NCBI RefSeq assembly: GCF_013116825.1
Contig: NZ_JABFNS010000092.1
Location: forward strand, 1-38,086
DNA from: Myxococcus xanthus
GTDB taxonomy: Bacteria > Myxococcota > Myxococcia > Myxococcales > Myxococcaceae
Reading direction: 5' to 3'
DNA: 38,086 bases
Shown one piece after another: positions 9,445-17,938 of the stretch. The translations under genes and the position numbers were made by a program. The stretch's first letter is position 1, and the number at the start of each line of letters is the position of its first letter. The notes below the pieces were generated by a model. That model was not told where the DNA came from. It saw only the letters and a list, made by a program, of their open reading frames with translations, and made no database searches.

Positions 9445-9933
9445 TCAACGTCGGCGCATCGCCCGGTCCATCTCCCGCTTCGTCTCCCGCTCCTTGATGT
9501 CGTGGCGCCGGTCCTCGTGCGTCTTGCCCCGGCAGAGCCCCAGCTCCACCTTGGCACGGCCGTTCCTGAAGTACAGCACAAGCGGGATGATCGAATAACC
9601 CCGCTCACGCACCTTCGCCGTCCAACGGTCGATTTCTCCTCGGTGCATCAACAACTTGCGACCCCGAGTGGGAAGGTGGTCGAAGAAGCTCGCCGCCTTG
9701 TAGGAGCCGATGTTCGCGTTGAGCAGGAAGAGCTCGTCCCCCTTGGGGAGCGCGTAGGCGTCCGACAGATTGGCGATTCCGTCTCGCAGCGACTTCACCT
9801 CGCTTCCCGTGAGCGCCAGCCCGGCCTCCAGCTTTTCGTCGACGGTGTAGTCGAAACGCGCACGACGGTTTTCCGCGATGACCCTCACGCCGGGCTCACT
9901 GCCCACTCCCTTTGACTTCCCTCCGGATGTCAT
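9445..9933 (-). CDS. smpB: SsrA-binding protein SmpB
   Basis: SmpB binds tmRNA and is required for trans-translation, the rescue of stalled ribosomes with addition of the ssrA degradation tag. The 162-residue protein has the family blocks ENRRARFDYTVDEKLEAGLAL, LTGSEVKSLRDGIANLSDAYA, the central GRKLLMHRGEIDRW and the basic C-terminal tail RRHDIKERETKREMDRAMRR, which enters the empty mRNA channel. Its ATG overlaps the panC stop (ATGA, 9930-9933), implying translational coupling. The tmRNA gene ssrA itself is not in this window. Confidence 0.97.
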   Translation of the reverse strand: MTSGGKSKGVGSEPGVRVIAENRRARFDYTVDEKLEAGLALTGSEVKSLRDGIANLSDAYALPKGDELFLLNANIGSYKAASFFDHLPTRGRKLLMHRGEIDRWTAKVRERGYSIIPLVLYFRNGRAKVELGLCRGKTHEDRRHDIKERETKREMDRAMRRR

Positions 9934-10808
9934 ACGCGTCCCGCGTTCTCCTCACCACCCAACTGCATGTTGTCGATGAGGCGCGTCGTGCCACTGAAGG
10001 CCGCGACGAGCAACCGGGCAGGCTGCCCGGGCACCACCGAAGCCAGAGGCGTCAGCCGTTCCGCATCCACCAGTTCCACGTAGTCTTCCCGGAGCCCCGC
10101 CGCCTCCAATTCGCGCCGGACGGCCGCCACCAGGGGCTCTGACTCCCGCGTGCCCTCCCGCAGCAGCGCCTGGGCGGCCTTGAGCCCCCGGGACAGGGCC
10201 AGCGCCCGCTGCCGCTCCTCAGGGGACAAGTAGGCATTGCGGCTGCTCATCGCCAGGCCGTCTGGCTCGCGCACCGTCGGCATTCCGACGATGTCCGCGC
10301 CCAGGTGCAGGTCCTGGTTGAGCGCCCGGATGACCTGGAGCTGCTGGTAGTCCTTCTCCCCGAAGAGCGCCACCTCCGGGCGGAACAGCGTCAGCAGCTT
10401 CGTGACGACGGTGGCCACCCCGCGGAAGTGCCCCGGACGCCGAGCCCCGCACAAGCCCTGGCTGACGTCCGTCACCTCCACGTACGTCTGGTAGCCCTGC
10501 GGGTACATCACCTCCGGGCCCGCGGGCGCGAAGATGACCTGTGCGCCCGCGCTGATGCACTTGGCGACGTCACCCTCGAAGTCCCGGGGGTAGCGGGACA
10601 AGTCCTCCCGCGGCCCGAACTGCGTGGGGTTCACGAAGATGGACACGGCCACCACGTCCGCGCGGCGCCGCCCCTCGCGAATGAGCGAGAGGTGACCTTC
10701 ATGCAGGAAGCCCATGGTGGGCACCAGCGCGAGCCGGTGCCCCTCCCGGCGCAGCCCCGCCGTCCAGTCCTTCACGTCCGCGACCGTTTTCAGGACGGCG
10801 GGAGCCAT
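9930..10808 (-). CDS. panC: Pantothenate synthetase (pantoate-beta-alanine ligase)
   Basis: PanC condenses pantoate with beta-alanine using ATP to make pantothenate, the precursor of coenzyme A. The 292-residue protein has the nucleotidyltransferase-fold signatures PTMGFLHEGHLSLI (HxGH), FVNPTQFGPREDLSRYPRD, FGEKDYQQLQVI and the KMSKS-like AMSSRNAYLSPEER. Its length is standard. It follows panB by 2 nt and overlaps smpB by 4 nt, so panB-panC-smpB-sspB reads as one transcript. Confidence 0.97.
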   Translation of the reverse strand: MAPAVLKTVADVKDWTAGLRREGHRLALVPTMGFLHEGHLSLIREGRRRADVVAVSIFVNPTQFGPREDLSRYPRDFEGDVAKCISAGAQVIFAPAGPEVMYPQGYQTYVEVTDVSQGLCGARRPGHFRGVATVVTKLLTLFRPEVALFGEKDYQQLQVIRALNQDLHLGADIVGMPTVREPDGLAMSSRNAYLSPEERQRALALSRGLKAAQALLREGTRESEPLVAAVRRELEAAGLREDYVELVDAERLTPLASVVPGQPARLLVAAFSGTTRLIDNMQLGGEENAGRV

Positions 10809-10810
10809 GA

Positions 10811-11728
10811 CTAGGCGGGTCTCCCGTAGACGGGGCCCAGCGTGTCGCCAGCCTCGGCGGGCGCGGACGGCTCCACCCGGGCGGCCGGAGCCGGAGCCTC
10901 CGGCGCCAGCCGGATGTTCTTGGTCGCCTTGAAGGAGTGATCCTCGTCCGGGAACGCGCCCTTGCGGACCTCCGCGAAGTACGCACCCGCGGCCTCGGTA
11001 ATCGAGCCGTGGAGATTGGCGTAGCGCTTCACGAACTTCGGCTTGAAGTCCGGGTTCATGCCCAGCAGGTCGTAGCAGACGAGCACCTGGCCATCACAGT
11101 CCACGCCGGCGCCAATGCCGATGGTGGGGATGGACAGGCGCTGCGTCACGGTGCGCGCCAGGTCCATGGGCACACCCTCAAGCACCAGCGCGTAGGCCCC
11201 GGCCTGCTCCAGCGCCAGCGCGTCCTCCAGAATCTGCCGCGCCTGGTCCTCGCCGCGGCCCTGGACGACGTAGCCGCCCATCTTGTGGACGGACTGCGGC
11301 GTCAGCCCCAGGTGCCCCATGACGGGGATGCTCGCGCGGACGATGGCCCGCACCGTGTCCGCGAACTCAGCGCCGCCCTCCAGCTTGATGCTGCCCGCGC
11401 CGCCTTCCGCCACCAGCCGGCCCGCGTTGCGGACCGCGTCCTGGTTCGACACCTGGTAGCTCATGAACGGCAGGTCGGCCACGACGTGCGCCCGGCGCGC
11501 GCCACGGGCCACGGCGGCCGTGTGGTAGACCATCTGGTCCATCGTCACCGGCAGCGTGGAGTCATGCCCCTGGATGACCATGCCCAGCGAGTCGCCTATC
11601 AGCAGCACGTCCGCGCCTGCCTCTTCGAGGATGTGGGCGAACGTGGCGTCGTAAGCGGTGACCATGCAGATCTTCTGACCGATCTGCTTGAAGCGCTTCA
11701 GCGTGTGGATGGTGACCTTGTCCTTCAC
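10811..11728 (-). CDS. panB: 3-methyl-2-oxobutanoate hydroxymethyltransferase
   Basis: PanB transfers a hydroxymethyl group from 5,10-methylene-tetrahydrofolate to alpha-ketoisovalerate, the first committed step of pantothenate synthesis. The 305-residue protein has the TIM-barrel family blocks MVTAYDATFAHILEEAG, the metal-binding LLIGDSLGMVIQGHD segment, SIKLEGG, PVMGHLGLTPQSVHKMGGY and TIGIGAGVDCDGQVLV. The C-terminal 40 residues (Ala/Pro/Glu-rich) exceed the usual ~265-residue enzyme and look disordered. Translation starts at a GTG (11728) behind an almost perfect Shine-Dalgarno sequence. It is the first gene of the panB-panC-smpB-sspB run. Confidence 0.97.
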   Translation of the reverse strand: MKDKVTIHTLKRFKQIGQKICMVTAYDATFAHILEEAGADVLLIGDSLGMVIQGHDSTLPVTMDQMVYHTAAVARGARRAHVVADLPFMSYQVSNQDAVRNAGRLVAEGGAGSIKLEGGAEFADTVRAIVRASIPVMGHLGLTPQSVHKMGGYVVQGRGEDQARQILEDALALEQAGAYALVLEGVPMDLARTVTQRLSIPTIGIGAGVDCDGQVLVCYDLLGMNPDFKPKFVKRYANLHGSITEAAGAYFAEVRKGAFPDEDHSFKATKNIRLAPEAPAPAARVEPSAPAEAGDTLGPVYGRPA

Positions 11729-11731
11729 GGT

Positions 11732-11740
11732 TCACCTCCT
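11732..11740 (-). promoter_or_regulatory. Near-perfect Shine-Dalgarno of panB
   Basis: AGGAGGTGA on the minus strand, three bases before the GTG at 11728, complements nine bases of the 16S rRNA 3' end. It fixes the GTG as the start and suggests high translation of the first pan gene. Confidence 0.8.
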
Positions 11741-11836
11741 ATTGGCTACGGGTTGAACGGCCTGACGGGCCCATTCGCGCCTCGCCGTCCCCACTGGGGA
11801 TCGCCGGGAGCCCTGGGCCCGCCACCGCACTCTAAC

Positions 11837-11859
11837 GCCCCCGCGCCTGTCGTGGGGGC
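11837..11859 (-). other. GC-rich hairpin between the deoxynucleoside kinase gene and panB
   Basis: A 6-bp stem (GCCCCC/GGGGGC) with an 11-nt loop in the 165-nt gap between the kinase stop (11894) and the panB start (11728). No T-run follows. It could be a weak terminator or simply GC-rich sequence. A second small stem (TCCCC-AGT-GGGGA) lies nearer panB, at about 11792-11804. No clear panB promoter was identified in the gap. Confidence 0.3.
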
Positions 11860-11893
11860 ATTGAAGGCGGACGTCCCACCAGGAGCCTGACTT

Positions 11894-12538
11894 TCAGCCC
11901 CGGCGGGAAGCCTTCGGAACGTAATGCTGCGTGCCCGGCTTCGCCTTCCGGATGGTGGCAAGCAGGTCTTCCCTGTCTGCCTCGACATTCACGAAGTCGA
12001 TGTCCGAGGTATCCACGACGAGGAGCGGGGTGTCCGTGTAGTGGAAGAAGAAGTTGTTGTAGGAGTGGACGAGCCCCTCCAGGTACGTGGGGTCGAACTT
12101 GCGCTCGAACTCCCGGCCGCGCTTCTTGATGCGGTGCAGGAGCACGTCCAGCCGGGCCTGGAGGTAGATGACCAGGTCCGGCTTGGCCACGCGGGGCCCC
12201 AGCGCCTCGAAGACGCGCTCGTAGAGGGCCAGCTCGTGCGCGTCCAGGTTGAGGTGCGCGAAGATGCGGTCCTTGGCGAACAGGTAGTCGCTGACCGTCA
12301 TCGAGCTGAAGAGGTCCTGCTGGAACAGCTCCTGCTGCTGACGGAAGCGCGACAGCAGGAAGAAGATCTGCGTCTGGAACGCGAACTTCTGCCGGTCCGT
12401 GTAGAAGCTGGAAAGGAAGGGGTTCTCCTCCACCACTTCGAGGATGCGCCGTCCCGCCAGACGCTCCGCGAGGATGTTGGAGAGGCTCGTCTTGCCCACG
12501 CCAATGGGCCCTTCCACCACGATATACCGGTAGTCCAT
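11894..12538 (-). CDS. Deoxynucleoside kinase (deoxyadenosine/deoxyguanosine kinase family)
   Basis: The 214-residue enzyme phosphorylates deoxynucleosides for nucleotide salvage. It has the P-loop GPIGVGKTSL (10-19), the EENPFLSSFY segment after the first helix, the FLLSRFRQQQ helix, the DR motif (AKDRIF), YLQARLDVLLHRIKKRGREFE with the basic lid, and a C-terminal SYNNFFFHY...LLVVDTSDIDFV block. The substrate base cannot be told from sequence. An in-frame extension to 12697 is available, but the family starts at MDYRYIVVEG, so the ATG at 12538 was chosen; GGAGG lies about 12 nt upstream. A weak promoter (TTGCCG 12650-12655, TGTTAT 12625-12630, 19-nt spacer) precedes it. Confidence 0.92.
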   Translation of the reverse strand: MDYRYIVVEGPIGVGKTSLSNILAERLAGRRILEVVEENPFLSSFYTDRQKFAFQTQIFFLLSRFRQQQELFQQDLFSSMTVSDYLFAKDRIFAHLNLDAHELALYERVFEALGPRVAKPDLVIYLQARLDVLLHRIKKRGREFERKFDPTYLEGLVHSYNNFFFHYTDTPLLVVDTSDIDFVNVEADREDLLATIRKAKPGTQHYVPKASRRG

Positions 12539-12678
12539 CCGCCCGAGGCCTCCCGCCCGCGGAATGCGCTTTGAGACCGCGCGCGCGAGACATCGCGCGA
12601 AGGCGCGGCCACGCACGCGGGCGGATAACACAACACGGCCGCTGGAATCCGGCAATTTTCCACGGCGTCCCGCGTCCC

Positions 12679-12707
12679 TTGACGCTCCGGGACGCATCTC
12701 CTACGGT
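12679..12707 (+). promoter_or_regulatory. Probable sigma-70 promoter for the small gene at 12749
   Basis: TTGACG (12679-12684), a 17-nt spacer and TACGGT (12702-12707), which keeps the T-A---T core of the -10 box. Transcription would begin near 12714, giving a leader of about 35 nt to the ATG at 12749. Confidence 0.55.
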
Positions 12708-12748
12708 CCGCGCGACTTCTTGGCGTGTGCGCGGGGTGGTCTCCGGAC

Positions 12749-13027
12749 ATGAGCGGCAGACAGCGGGCGAAGACAGTGGTGCGGCTGGAAGAGGCCCGCC
12801 AGAGCACGCCCACCCAGCGAGCGCCCACACCTCCCGTGGAGCCGGATCCGCTCTATGGCGTGGTGTTGCTCAAGACGGCCATGGAGCTGAAGCGCCGACA
12901 GGACGGCACCGTGGAGGACATCCTCCGCGGCGTGCTCGCCCGGATGCGCATCCCCGAAGCCGAGTTCTTCGCCTACCTGGAGCAGCAAGGCGGCCTGCTC
13001 CAGGCGCTGGGCATGCGCGGACGCTAG
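12749..13027 (+). CDS. Small conserved-looking protein of unknown function
   Basis: The 92-residue reading from the ATG at 12749 is basic and Thr/Pro-rich at its N-terminus (about 1-35) and then folds as predicted helices: DPLYGVVLLKTAMELKRRQD, TVEDILRGVLARMRIPEAEF, FAYLEQQGGLLQALGMRGR. The helical half suggests a small helical-bundle or protein-binding domain. No known family is recognised. Support for its reality is the good promoter 42 nt upstream, the codon use typical of the region, and the tight convergent arrangement with rsmA (stops 7 nt apart). A GTG at 12725 is an alternative start but would begin close to +1. Confidence 0.65.
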   Translation: MSGRQRAKTVVRLEEARQSTPTQRAPTPPVEPDPLYGVVLLKTAMELKRRQDGTVEDILRGVLARMRIPEAEFFAYLEQQGGLLQALGMRGR

Positions 13028-13034
13028 CCGCGCC

Positions 13035-13886
13035 CTACTCCGCGGGCGTGGGCGAAGCCGGCGTCACGGGGCCGAGCGCGCGCTCGATGGCGGCGAACTC
13101 CTCGGGAGTCAGCGTCTCCGCGCGGCGCTGCGGATCCACACCGGCGGCCTCCAGGGCGGCGATGAGCGTCTCCGTCGTCCCGAGCGTGGGGTCCGACTTG
13201 ATGGAGTTGATGAGCGTCTTGCGCCGGTGCGCGAAGGACGCCTTCACCACGCGGGTGAAGCGGGCCTCGTCGATGATGGGCGCGCGCGGCGACTTGCGGC
13301 GGGTGAGCCGCAGCACCGCGGAGTCCACCTTCGGGGGCGGATGGAAGCGCCAGGCCTCCAGGGTGAGGACGTTGTCCGCGTCGTAATGCATGCCCAGCAG
13401 CACCGTCAGCAGGCCGTAGTCACGGTTGCCGGGCTCCGCGGCGAGCCGCTCCACCACTTCCTTCTGGAGCGTGAAGACCGCGCGCGAGACATGAGCCCGC
13501 TGCTCCAGCACCCGGAAGAGAATGGGACTGGTGAGGTGGTACGGGAGGTTTCCCGCCACCGCGACGTCGGGCGCTCCAGCCACCTGGGCGAAGTCCACCG
13601 TGGCCGCGTTGCCGGACACCACGCGCACGCCGGGGATGGCCTCCTTCTCCAGCACCATCACCATGTCCCGGTCCCGCTCCACGGCGGTGACGCGGGCCCC
13701 GGTGGCGGCCAGGAAGCGCGTGAGGTGGCCCAGGCCCGGGCCCAGCTCCACCACCGGCTCATCGGCGCGCAGGTTCAGCGCGTCGGCGATGGCCTCCAGC
13801 GCGTCCTCGTCTCCGAGGAAGTTCTGTCCCCAGCTGTACTTGGCGCGCAGGCCATGCCGCTTGAGGATGTCTCTAGGCGATTCCAC
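13035..13886 (-). CDS. rsmA: 16S rRNA (adenine1518/1519-N6)-dimethyltransferase RsmA
   Basis: RsmA (KsgA) dimethylates two adjacent adenines in helix 45 of 16S rRNA, a late 30S check. The 283-residue protein has the family blocks AKYSWGQNFL, VELGPGLGHLTRFLAATGA (SAM motif I), AVERDRDM, the catalytic NLPYHLTSPILF (NLPY), FTLQKEVVERLAAEPGNRDYG and WRFHPPPKVDSAVLRL. Translation starts at a GTG (13886) behind AGGGGAG, which overlaps the tsaD stop codon, so the two genes (14 nt apart) are probably coupled. Confidence 0.96.
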   Translation of the reverse strand: MESPRDILKRHGLRAKYSWGQNFLGDEDALEAIADALNLRADEPVVELGPGLGHLTRFLAATGARVTAVERDRDMVMVLEKEAIPGVRVVSGNAATVDFAQVAGAPDVAVAGNLPYHLTSPILFRVLEQRAHVSRAVFTLQKEVVERLAAEPGNRDYGLLTVLLGMHYDADNVLTLEAWRFHPPPKVDSAVLRLTRRKSPRAPIIDEARFTRVVKASFAHRRKTLINSIKSDPTLGTTETLIAALEAAGVDPQRRAETLTPEEFAAIERALGPVTPASPTPAE

Positions 13887-13900
13887 CCGTCTGCTCCCCT

Positions 13901-14896
13901 CTACATGCGCCAGGCCGGGTCGGCGGCGAGGCGGAAATCTCCGCGCAGGCCGCGGCGGTACGCCTCATACCCCGCCACCGCGATCATGGCGCCATTGTCC
14001 GTGCACAGCCGCACCGGGGGCAGGAACATGTTCAACCCCCGCTCCTCGGCCCGCGCCTGACACAGTGCCCGCAGCCGCGAGTTCGCGGCGACGCCGCCGC
14101 ACAGCACCAGCTGCTTGTGGCCCAACCGGCGCGCGGCGGCCACCAGCTTCTTCGACAGCACGTCCGCCACGGCCTCCTGGAAGGACGCGCACAAATCCGC
14201 CAGCGCCTGCCCCTGCGGCACGCCGTGCTTCTGCACATGGTGCAGCACCGCCGTCTTCAACCCGGAGAAGGACACGTCGAAGTTGTCGCCCGGCAGCGCG
14301 CGCGGGAAGCGGATGGCCTCCGGATTCCCCTGCTGCGCCAGCTGGTCGATGGGCTGCCCGCCCGGATACGGCAGGCCGAGGATGCGAGCAGTCTTGTCAT
14401 ACGCCTCGCCGGCCGCGTCGTCGCGCGTGCTGCCCACCAGCCGGTACTGCCCGTAGGCCTGCACCTCGTAGAGGCTGGTGTGCCCGCCGGAGACCACGAG
14501 CCCGAGGAACGGCGGCTCTGGCGCCACCTCCAGCAGCCGGATGGCCAGCAGGTGGCCCTCCAGGTGGTTGGCACCCACGAAGGGCTTGCCCGTCGCCAGG
14601 CTCAGGCCCTTGGCTACCTGCACGCCCACCAGCAGCGCGCCGATGAGGCCGGGGCCGGACGTGACGGCGATGAGGTCCACGTCGTCGAGCGTCTTGTTCG
14701 CCCGCGTCAGCGCCTCGTGGACGACGGGCAACACCTGGACGATGTGGTTGCGGCTGGCCAGCTCCGGCACCACCCCACCCCACCGCCGGTGGATGTCCAC
14801 CTGCGTGGAGACGACATCCGACAACGCGCGGCGGCCGTCCTCCACGACGGCGGCGGCAGTCTCATCACACGAGGTTTCCAGTCCTAGGACGAGCAA
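13901..14896 (-). CDS. tsaD: tRNA N6-threonylcarbamoyladenosine transferase TsaD
   Basis: TsaD transfers the threonylcarbamoyl group to A37 of ANN-reading tRNAs, together with TsaB and TsaE. The 331-residue protein has the ASKHA-fold signatures LGLETSCDETAAAVVEDG, VVPELASRNHI, the metal-binding NHLEGHLLA, LVVSGGHTSLYEV, LVGSTRDDAAGEAYDK and LCGGVAANSRLR. The start is a TTG (14896), which aligns with the usual RVLGIETSCDET beginning and has a GA-rich stretch upstream. It lies 50 nt downstream of the PATAN response-regulator gene and 14 nt upstream of rsmA. Confidence 0.96.
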   Translation of the reverse strand: MLVLGLETSCDETAAAVVEDGRRALSDVVSTQVDIHRRWGGVVPELASRNHIVQVLPVVHEALTRANKTLDDVDLIAVTSGPGLIGALLVGVQVAKGLSLATGKPFVGANHLEGHLLAIRLLEVAPEPPFLGLVVSGGHTSLYEVQAYGQYRLVGSTRDDAAGEAYDKTARILGLPYPGGQPIDQLAQQGNPEAIRFPRALPGDNFDVSFSGLKTAVLHHVQKHGVPQGQALADLCASFQEAVADVLSKKLVAAARRLGHKQLVLCGGVAANSRLRALCQARAEERGLNMFLPPVRLCTDNGAMIAVAGYEAYRRGLRGDFRLAADPAWRM

Positions 14897-14946
14897 GACG
14901 GCTCACTTCTCAAGGGGGCCAATGAAGGAAGTGGGGCCGCCCCCGC

Positions 14947-17739
14947 TCAGTTGCCCAGCCCCCTGAGCAACGTGCGGACCTCTTCGGCGGAAGACCCCGT
15001 CGGTTCCAGCAACAAGTACTGCTTGTAGGCGTCGGCCGCCTGGGAATTCTTGCCGGTGAACTGTAGCGCCATGCCCAGCGACAGCCAGGCACGGGCGTTG
15101 GAGTCCTCTTCCTTGACGACCTCTTGCAACAGCTTGGCCGCCTCGCGGTAGGCCCCGTCCGTGGTGAAGCCGTTCACCAGCGCAATGCCCAGGCCCGCCT
15201 TCGCCTCCGTGGCCGTCGGCTTGAGCGCCAGCGCCTTGCGATAGCTTCCCGCCGCCGACCGGAACCGCTGACTGACGACGGCCGCCCTCGCCTGCTTCAC
15301 CAGCGTGGCGAACTCGACCTCCGGATCCACGGCGGGCGCCGACGGAGTGGTGGTCTCGGTGGGTGTCGCCTCGGGCGGATTCGGCGCCTCGGCAATGGCC
15401 GTGCCCGCATCCGGTGTAGCGGCGGGCGGCTCCTGCGGAGCCTCGGGGGCCTTGGCCGTGGCCTCTTCGGGCGGTGGCGCCTTCTCCGGAGGCGGCGTCT
15501 GCCCGGCGCCGTCGTTCACGGGCGCCTGCGTCTCCACCACGGGAGGCTTCGACGGCGCCGTCTCTGACGGACCGCTGCCCATCCCCACGACAACGGCCGC
15601 GACCGCGCCGATGAGGACCGCCGCCGCGCCGATGATGAGCCCGGTGCGACTGGAACGCCCCGCGTTGGCCACCGCTGCCTCACTGGTGTGAGAGGCCGCC
15701 GGCGTCCTTTCGGCCGACTGCACGGAAGAAGCGGGCGCAACCGGGGCGGCGTCCGCTGACTTCACGGGCGTGACGACTCCGGCGTCCGTGGGCTTCGCGG
15801 ATGCATCCGGGGCGACCTGCCCGGGCGTCGCGGGCGCGGTGGCGGCCGGCTCGGCGGGCTGCGTCTCCACGACAGCCGGAGCCGACACCGGGGATGCGAG
15901 AGACGGCTCGACCGTGCTGGCCAGTGGCGCGCTGGGCGTGGGCGGCTCGGCGGACAGTTCGGGCACGCCGTGGCCCGAATAGGGCGGCAGCGCGAGCTGG
16001 GGCGTGGCGGGGACCTCTTCGGCCACGAGCTCCGCATCGACCTGCACTGACGGGATGGGCGGCGTCACGTAGCCGCTGCCACTCACCAGCGTCACCTCGG
16101 ATGACGGCGGTGCCGGCGTCGGCGGGGGCACGGGCGGGAACGGATTGGGTGCCACGGCCGCGCCACCGAAGATGGGCGCACGCGGCGAGGGCGCGGGGTC
16201 GAAGGCGGGCGCGCTCGCGGCGAGGGCGGAGGAGGCTGCGCCATGGGCCCGCGGCGTGTGCGACCAGCCGGAGCCCGGCCCCCACGTGGTGGGCGCGCTG
16301 ATACCCTCGGTGTCCACGCGGCTCCAGTCCAACAGCAGGCTGCGACGCGCGTGCTCCACGGCGCGATGGGCCGGCGGCGGCTCCACCAGGAACGCCGAAG
16401 CCTCCTGCGCGGGGACCTCCGGAACCGGGGCGGTCGCCGGAACTTCGGGCGTGTACTCAGGCGTGTCCGAGCGCTTGGGCCGCGCGTGGAAGACGACCAC
16501 GTTGGCGGGCTGCGCGGGCGCGGCGGATGGAGGCGCGGCCGGCTCGTCCTCCACGCCCGCGGGAGGCGCGAGCACGCTCTGCGGCATGGGCCGCGGAGAA
16601 GGCTCCGGCGCGGCGGCCACGGGCTCGGGGACGGCCACCGGCTCGGGAGCGGCTTCGGGAACGGCGGCTTCGGGGACGGGCTTCGACGGGCTCTCCGGCG
16701 CGGGAGGCGCGGGCTCCACGGTCGCGCTGGCGGGCGGCGCCGTGTTGAGCCACTGCTCGATGCCGGGCTTGCTGCTCTGCACCGGCTCCAGCGGCGCGTT
16801 GCCCAACTCGCGGATGAGGCCCTCGAAGTACAGCTTGCTGATGATGCCCAGCGCGGCCAGGTCCTCGAAGTCCGAGTCCTCCACCACGCGGCTCAACGCG
16901 CGCTTGCCGTCGAAGAGCCGCAACAGGCCGTTCACCTCGTCCGGAATCTCCGACAGGCGGTCGGCGAGCTGGTGGTAGTCAATCTCGAACACCGTCTCGA
17001 GTGGCGGCAGCTGCTCGAGCATGCGGCCCCACTCGTCGAGGCGGCGCATGCCCTCCATCAGCAGGCCCTGCGTGGAGATTTCGATGCGCTCCGGACGGTC
17101 CAGCGCGCTGAACTGCACCTCGAACTGACCCTCGAAGGTGTTCAGCATCCGGTAGAAGGCGTTCTCGCCCTTGAGCCGTCCCAGCTCCGCGTCGATGACG
17201 CGTCCGTCCTTGAAGTAGACGGTGCCGGTGCGCTCGCCCTGGATGTTGATGAGACCCGTCTTGCGGCCAATCTCGAAGGTCTGCACCAGGTCCACCACGC
17301 CCATGTCGGCGAGGCTGCCGGCGAAACCGCCCTTCGTCGTCTCCCGCTTCTCGATCCTCTCCTTCTCCGCCTTCTGGAGGATCATCTTCACGCGGGTGAC
17401 GATCTCTTTGATGTAGATCGGCTTGGTCAGGTAGTCGTCACCGCCAAGCTCCAGGCCGCGCACCTTGAACTCGACCGACTTCTGACTCGTCAGGAAGACG
17501 AACGGGATGAACTTGAAGCGCTCGTCGGACTTGAGCGTCTTGCACAGCTCGAAGCCGTCCATCTCCGGCATCTTCGTGTCCGCGAGCACGAGGTCCGGAG
17601 GGCTGATCTGGACCTTCTCGAGCGCATCCTTGCCGTGAATGGCCGTCGTCACGGAGAAGCCGGCCTTCTTCAGGCTGACCTCCATGACCCGGAGGCTCTT
17701 CGCGTCACCATCGACCAGGAGCAGGTGCTGCTTGGCCAC
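14947..17739 (-). CDS. Membrane-spanning response regulator: REC / PATAN-like (DUF4388) / TM / TPR
   Basis: A 930-residue protein. Residues 1-120 are a receiver domain with intact phosphorylation residues (acidic pair D10/D12, D54 in LADTKMPEMDG, T84, K106 in DDYLTKP). Residues about 137-235 are a DUF4388/PATAN-like domain (GFAGSLADMGVVDLVQTFEI, TGLINIQGERTGTVYFKDGR). Residues about 245-320 are a helical extension. Then come about 370 residues of Pro/Ala/Glu-rich disordered linker, one TM helix (about 698-720, GLIIGAAAVLIGAVAAVVVG), another Pro-rich stretch, and C-terminal TPR repeats (about 805-925). If the N-terminus is cytosolic, the TPRs lie in the periplasm, so this is not a DNA-binding regulator. 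It may couple phosphorelay signals to an envelope assembly. The start is a GTG preceded by AAAGGCATGGAAC. Its partner kinase is not in the window. Confidence 0.85.
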   Translation of the reverse strand: MAKQHLLLVDGDAKSLRVMEVSLKKAGFSVTTAIHGKDALEKVQISPPDLVLADTKMPEMDGFELCKTLKSDERFKFIPFVFLTSQKSVEFKVRGLELGGDDYLTKPIYIKEIVTRVKMILQKAEKERIEKRETTKGGFAGSLADMGVVDLVQTFEIGRKTGLINIQGERTGTVYFKDGRVIDAELGRLKGENAFYRMLNTFEGQFEVQFSALDRPERIEISTQGLLMEGMRRLDEWGRMLEQLPPLETVFEIDYHQLADRLSEIPDEVNGLLRLFDGKRALSRVVEDSDFEDLAALGIISKLYFEGLIRELGNAPLEPVQSSKPGIEQWLNTAPPASATVEPAPPAPESPSKPVPEAAVPEAAPEPVAVPEPVAAAPEPSPRPMPQSVLAPPAGVEDEPAAPPSAAPAQPANVVVFHARPKRSDTPEYTPEVPATAPVPEVPAQEASAFLVEPPPAHRAVEHARRSLLLDWSRVDTEGISAPTTWGPGSGWSHTPRAHGAASSALAASAPAFDPAPSPRAPIFGGAAVAPNPFPPVPPPTPAPPSSEVTLVSGSGYVTPPIPSVQVDAELVAEEVPATPQLALPPYSGHGVPELSAEPPTPSAPLASTVEPSLASPVSAPAVVETQPAEPAATAPATPGQVAPDASAKPTDAGVVTPVKSADAAPVAPASSVQSAERTPAASHTSEAAVANAGRSSRTGLIIGAAAVLIGAVAAVVVGMGSGPSETAPSKPPVVETQAPVNDGAGQTPPPEKAPPPEEATAKAPEAPQEPPAATPDAGTAIAEAPNPPEATPTETTTPSAPAVDPEVEFATLVKQARAAVVSQRFRSAAGSYRKALALKPTATEAKAGLGIALVNGFTTDGAYREAAKLLQEVVKEEDSNARAWLSLGMALQFTGKNSQAADAYKQYLLLEPTGSSAEEVRTLLRGLGN

Positions 17740-17787
17740 GTTCCATGCCTTTCGTCACTGCAGACGGCCCAGGGAGCCTGACGCGGG

Positions 17788-17817
17788 AGCATCCTGCCCG
17801 CTTTCCAGGCGTGTCAA
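17788..17817 (-). promoter_or_regulatory. Probable sigma-70 promoter for the PATAN response-regulator gene
   Basis: On the minus strand, a perfect TTGACA (17812-17817) is followed after 18 nt by GATGCT (17788-17793, keeping A2 and T6 of the -10). It lies in the 199-nt gap between the giant J-domain gene and this gene, about 50 nt before the GTG at 17739, which suggests independent transcription of the response regulator, tsaD and rsmA. Confidence 0.55.
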
Positions 17818-17938
17818 TGGCTGGGACCGGTGGGAAACCTGGCTGGCCTCCTGCTGGACAGGCGGCTCGAGTCAGGTGCGGGGGAGAGTCAAATCGGGCC
17901 GGGCTGAAGCACCCGTACCCAGCGTGAGGCCTGCCGCG

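Noticed and set aside
16243..17781. 512-residue open frame on the plus strand
   Set aside because: Antisense to the PATAN response-regulator gene; its His/Leu/Arg-rich make-up is typical of antisense frames in GC-rich genes.
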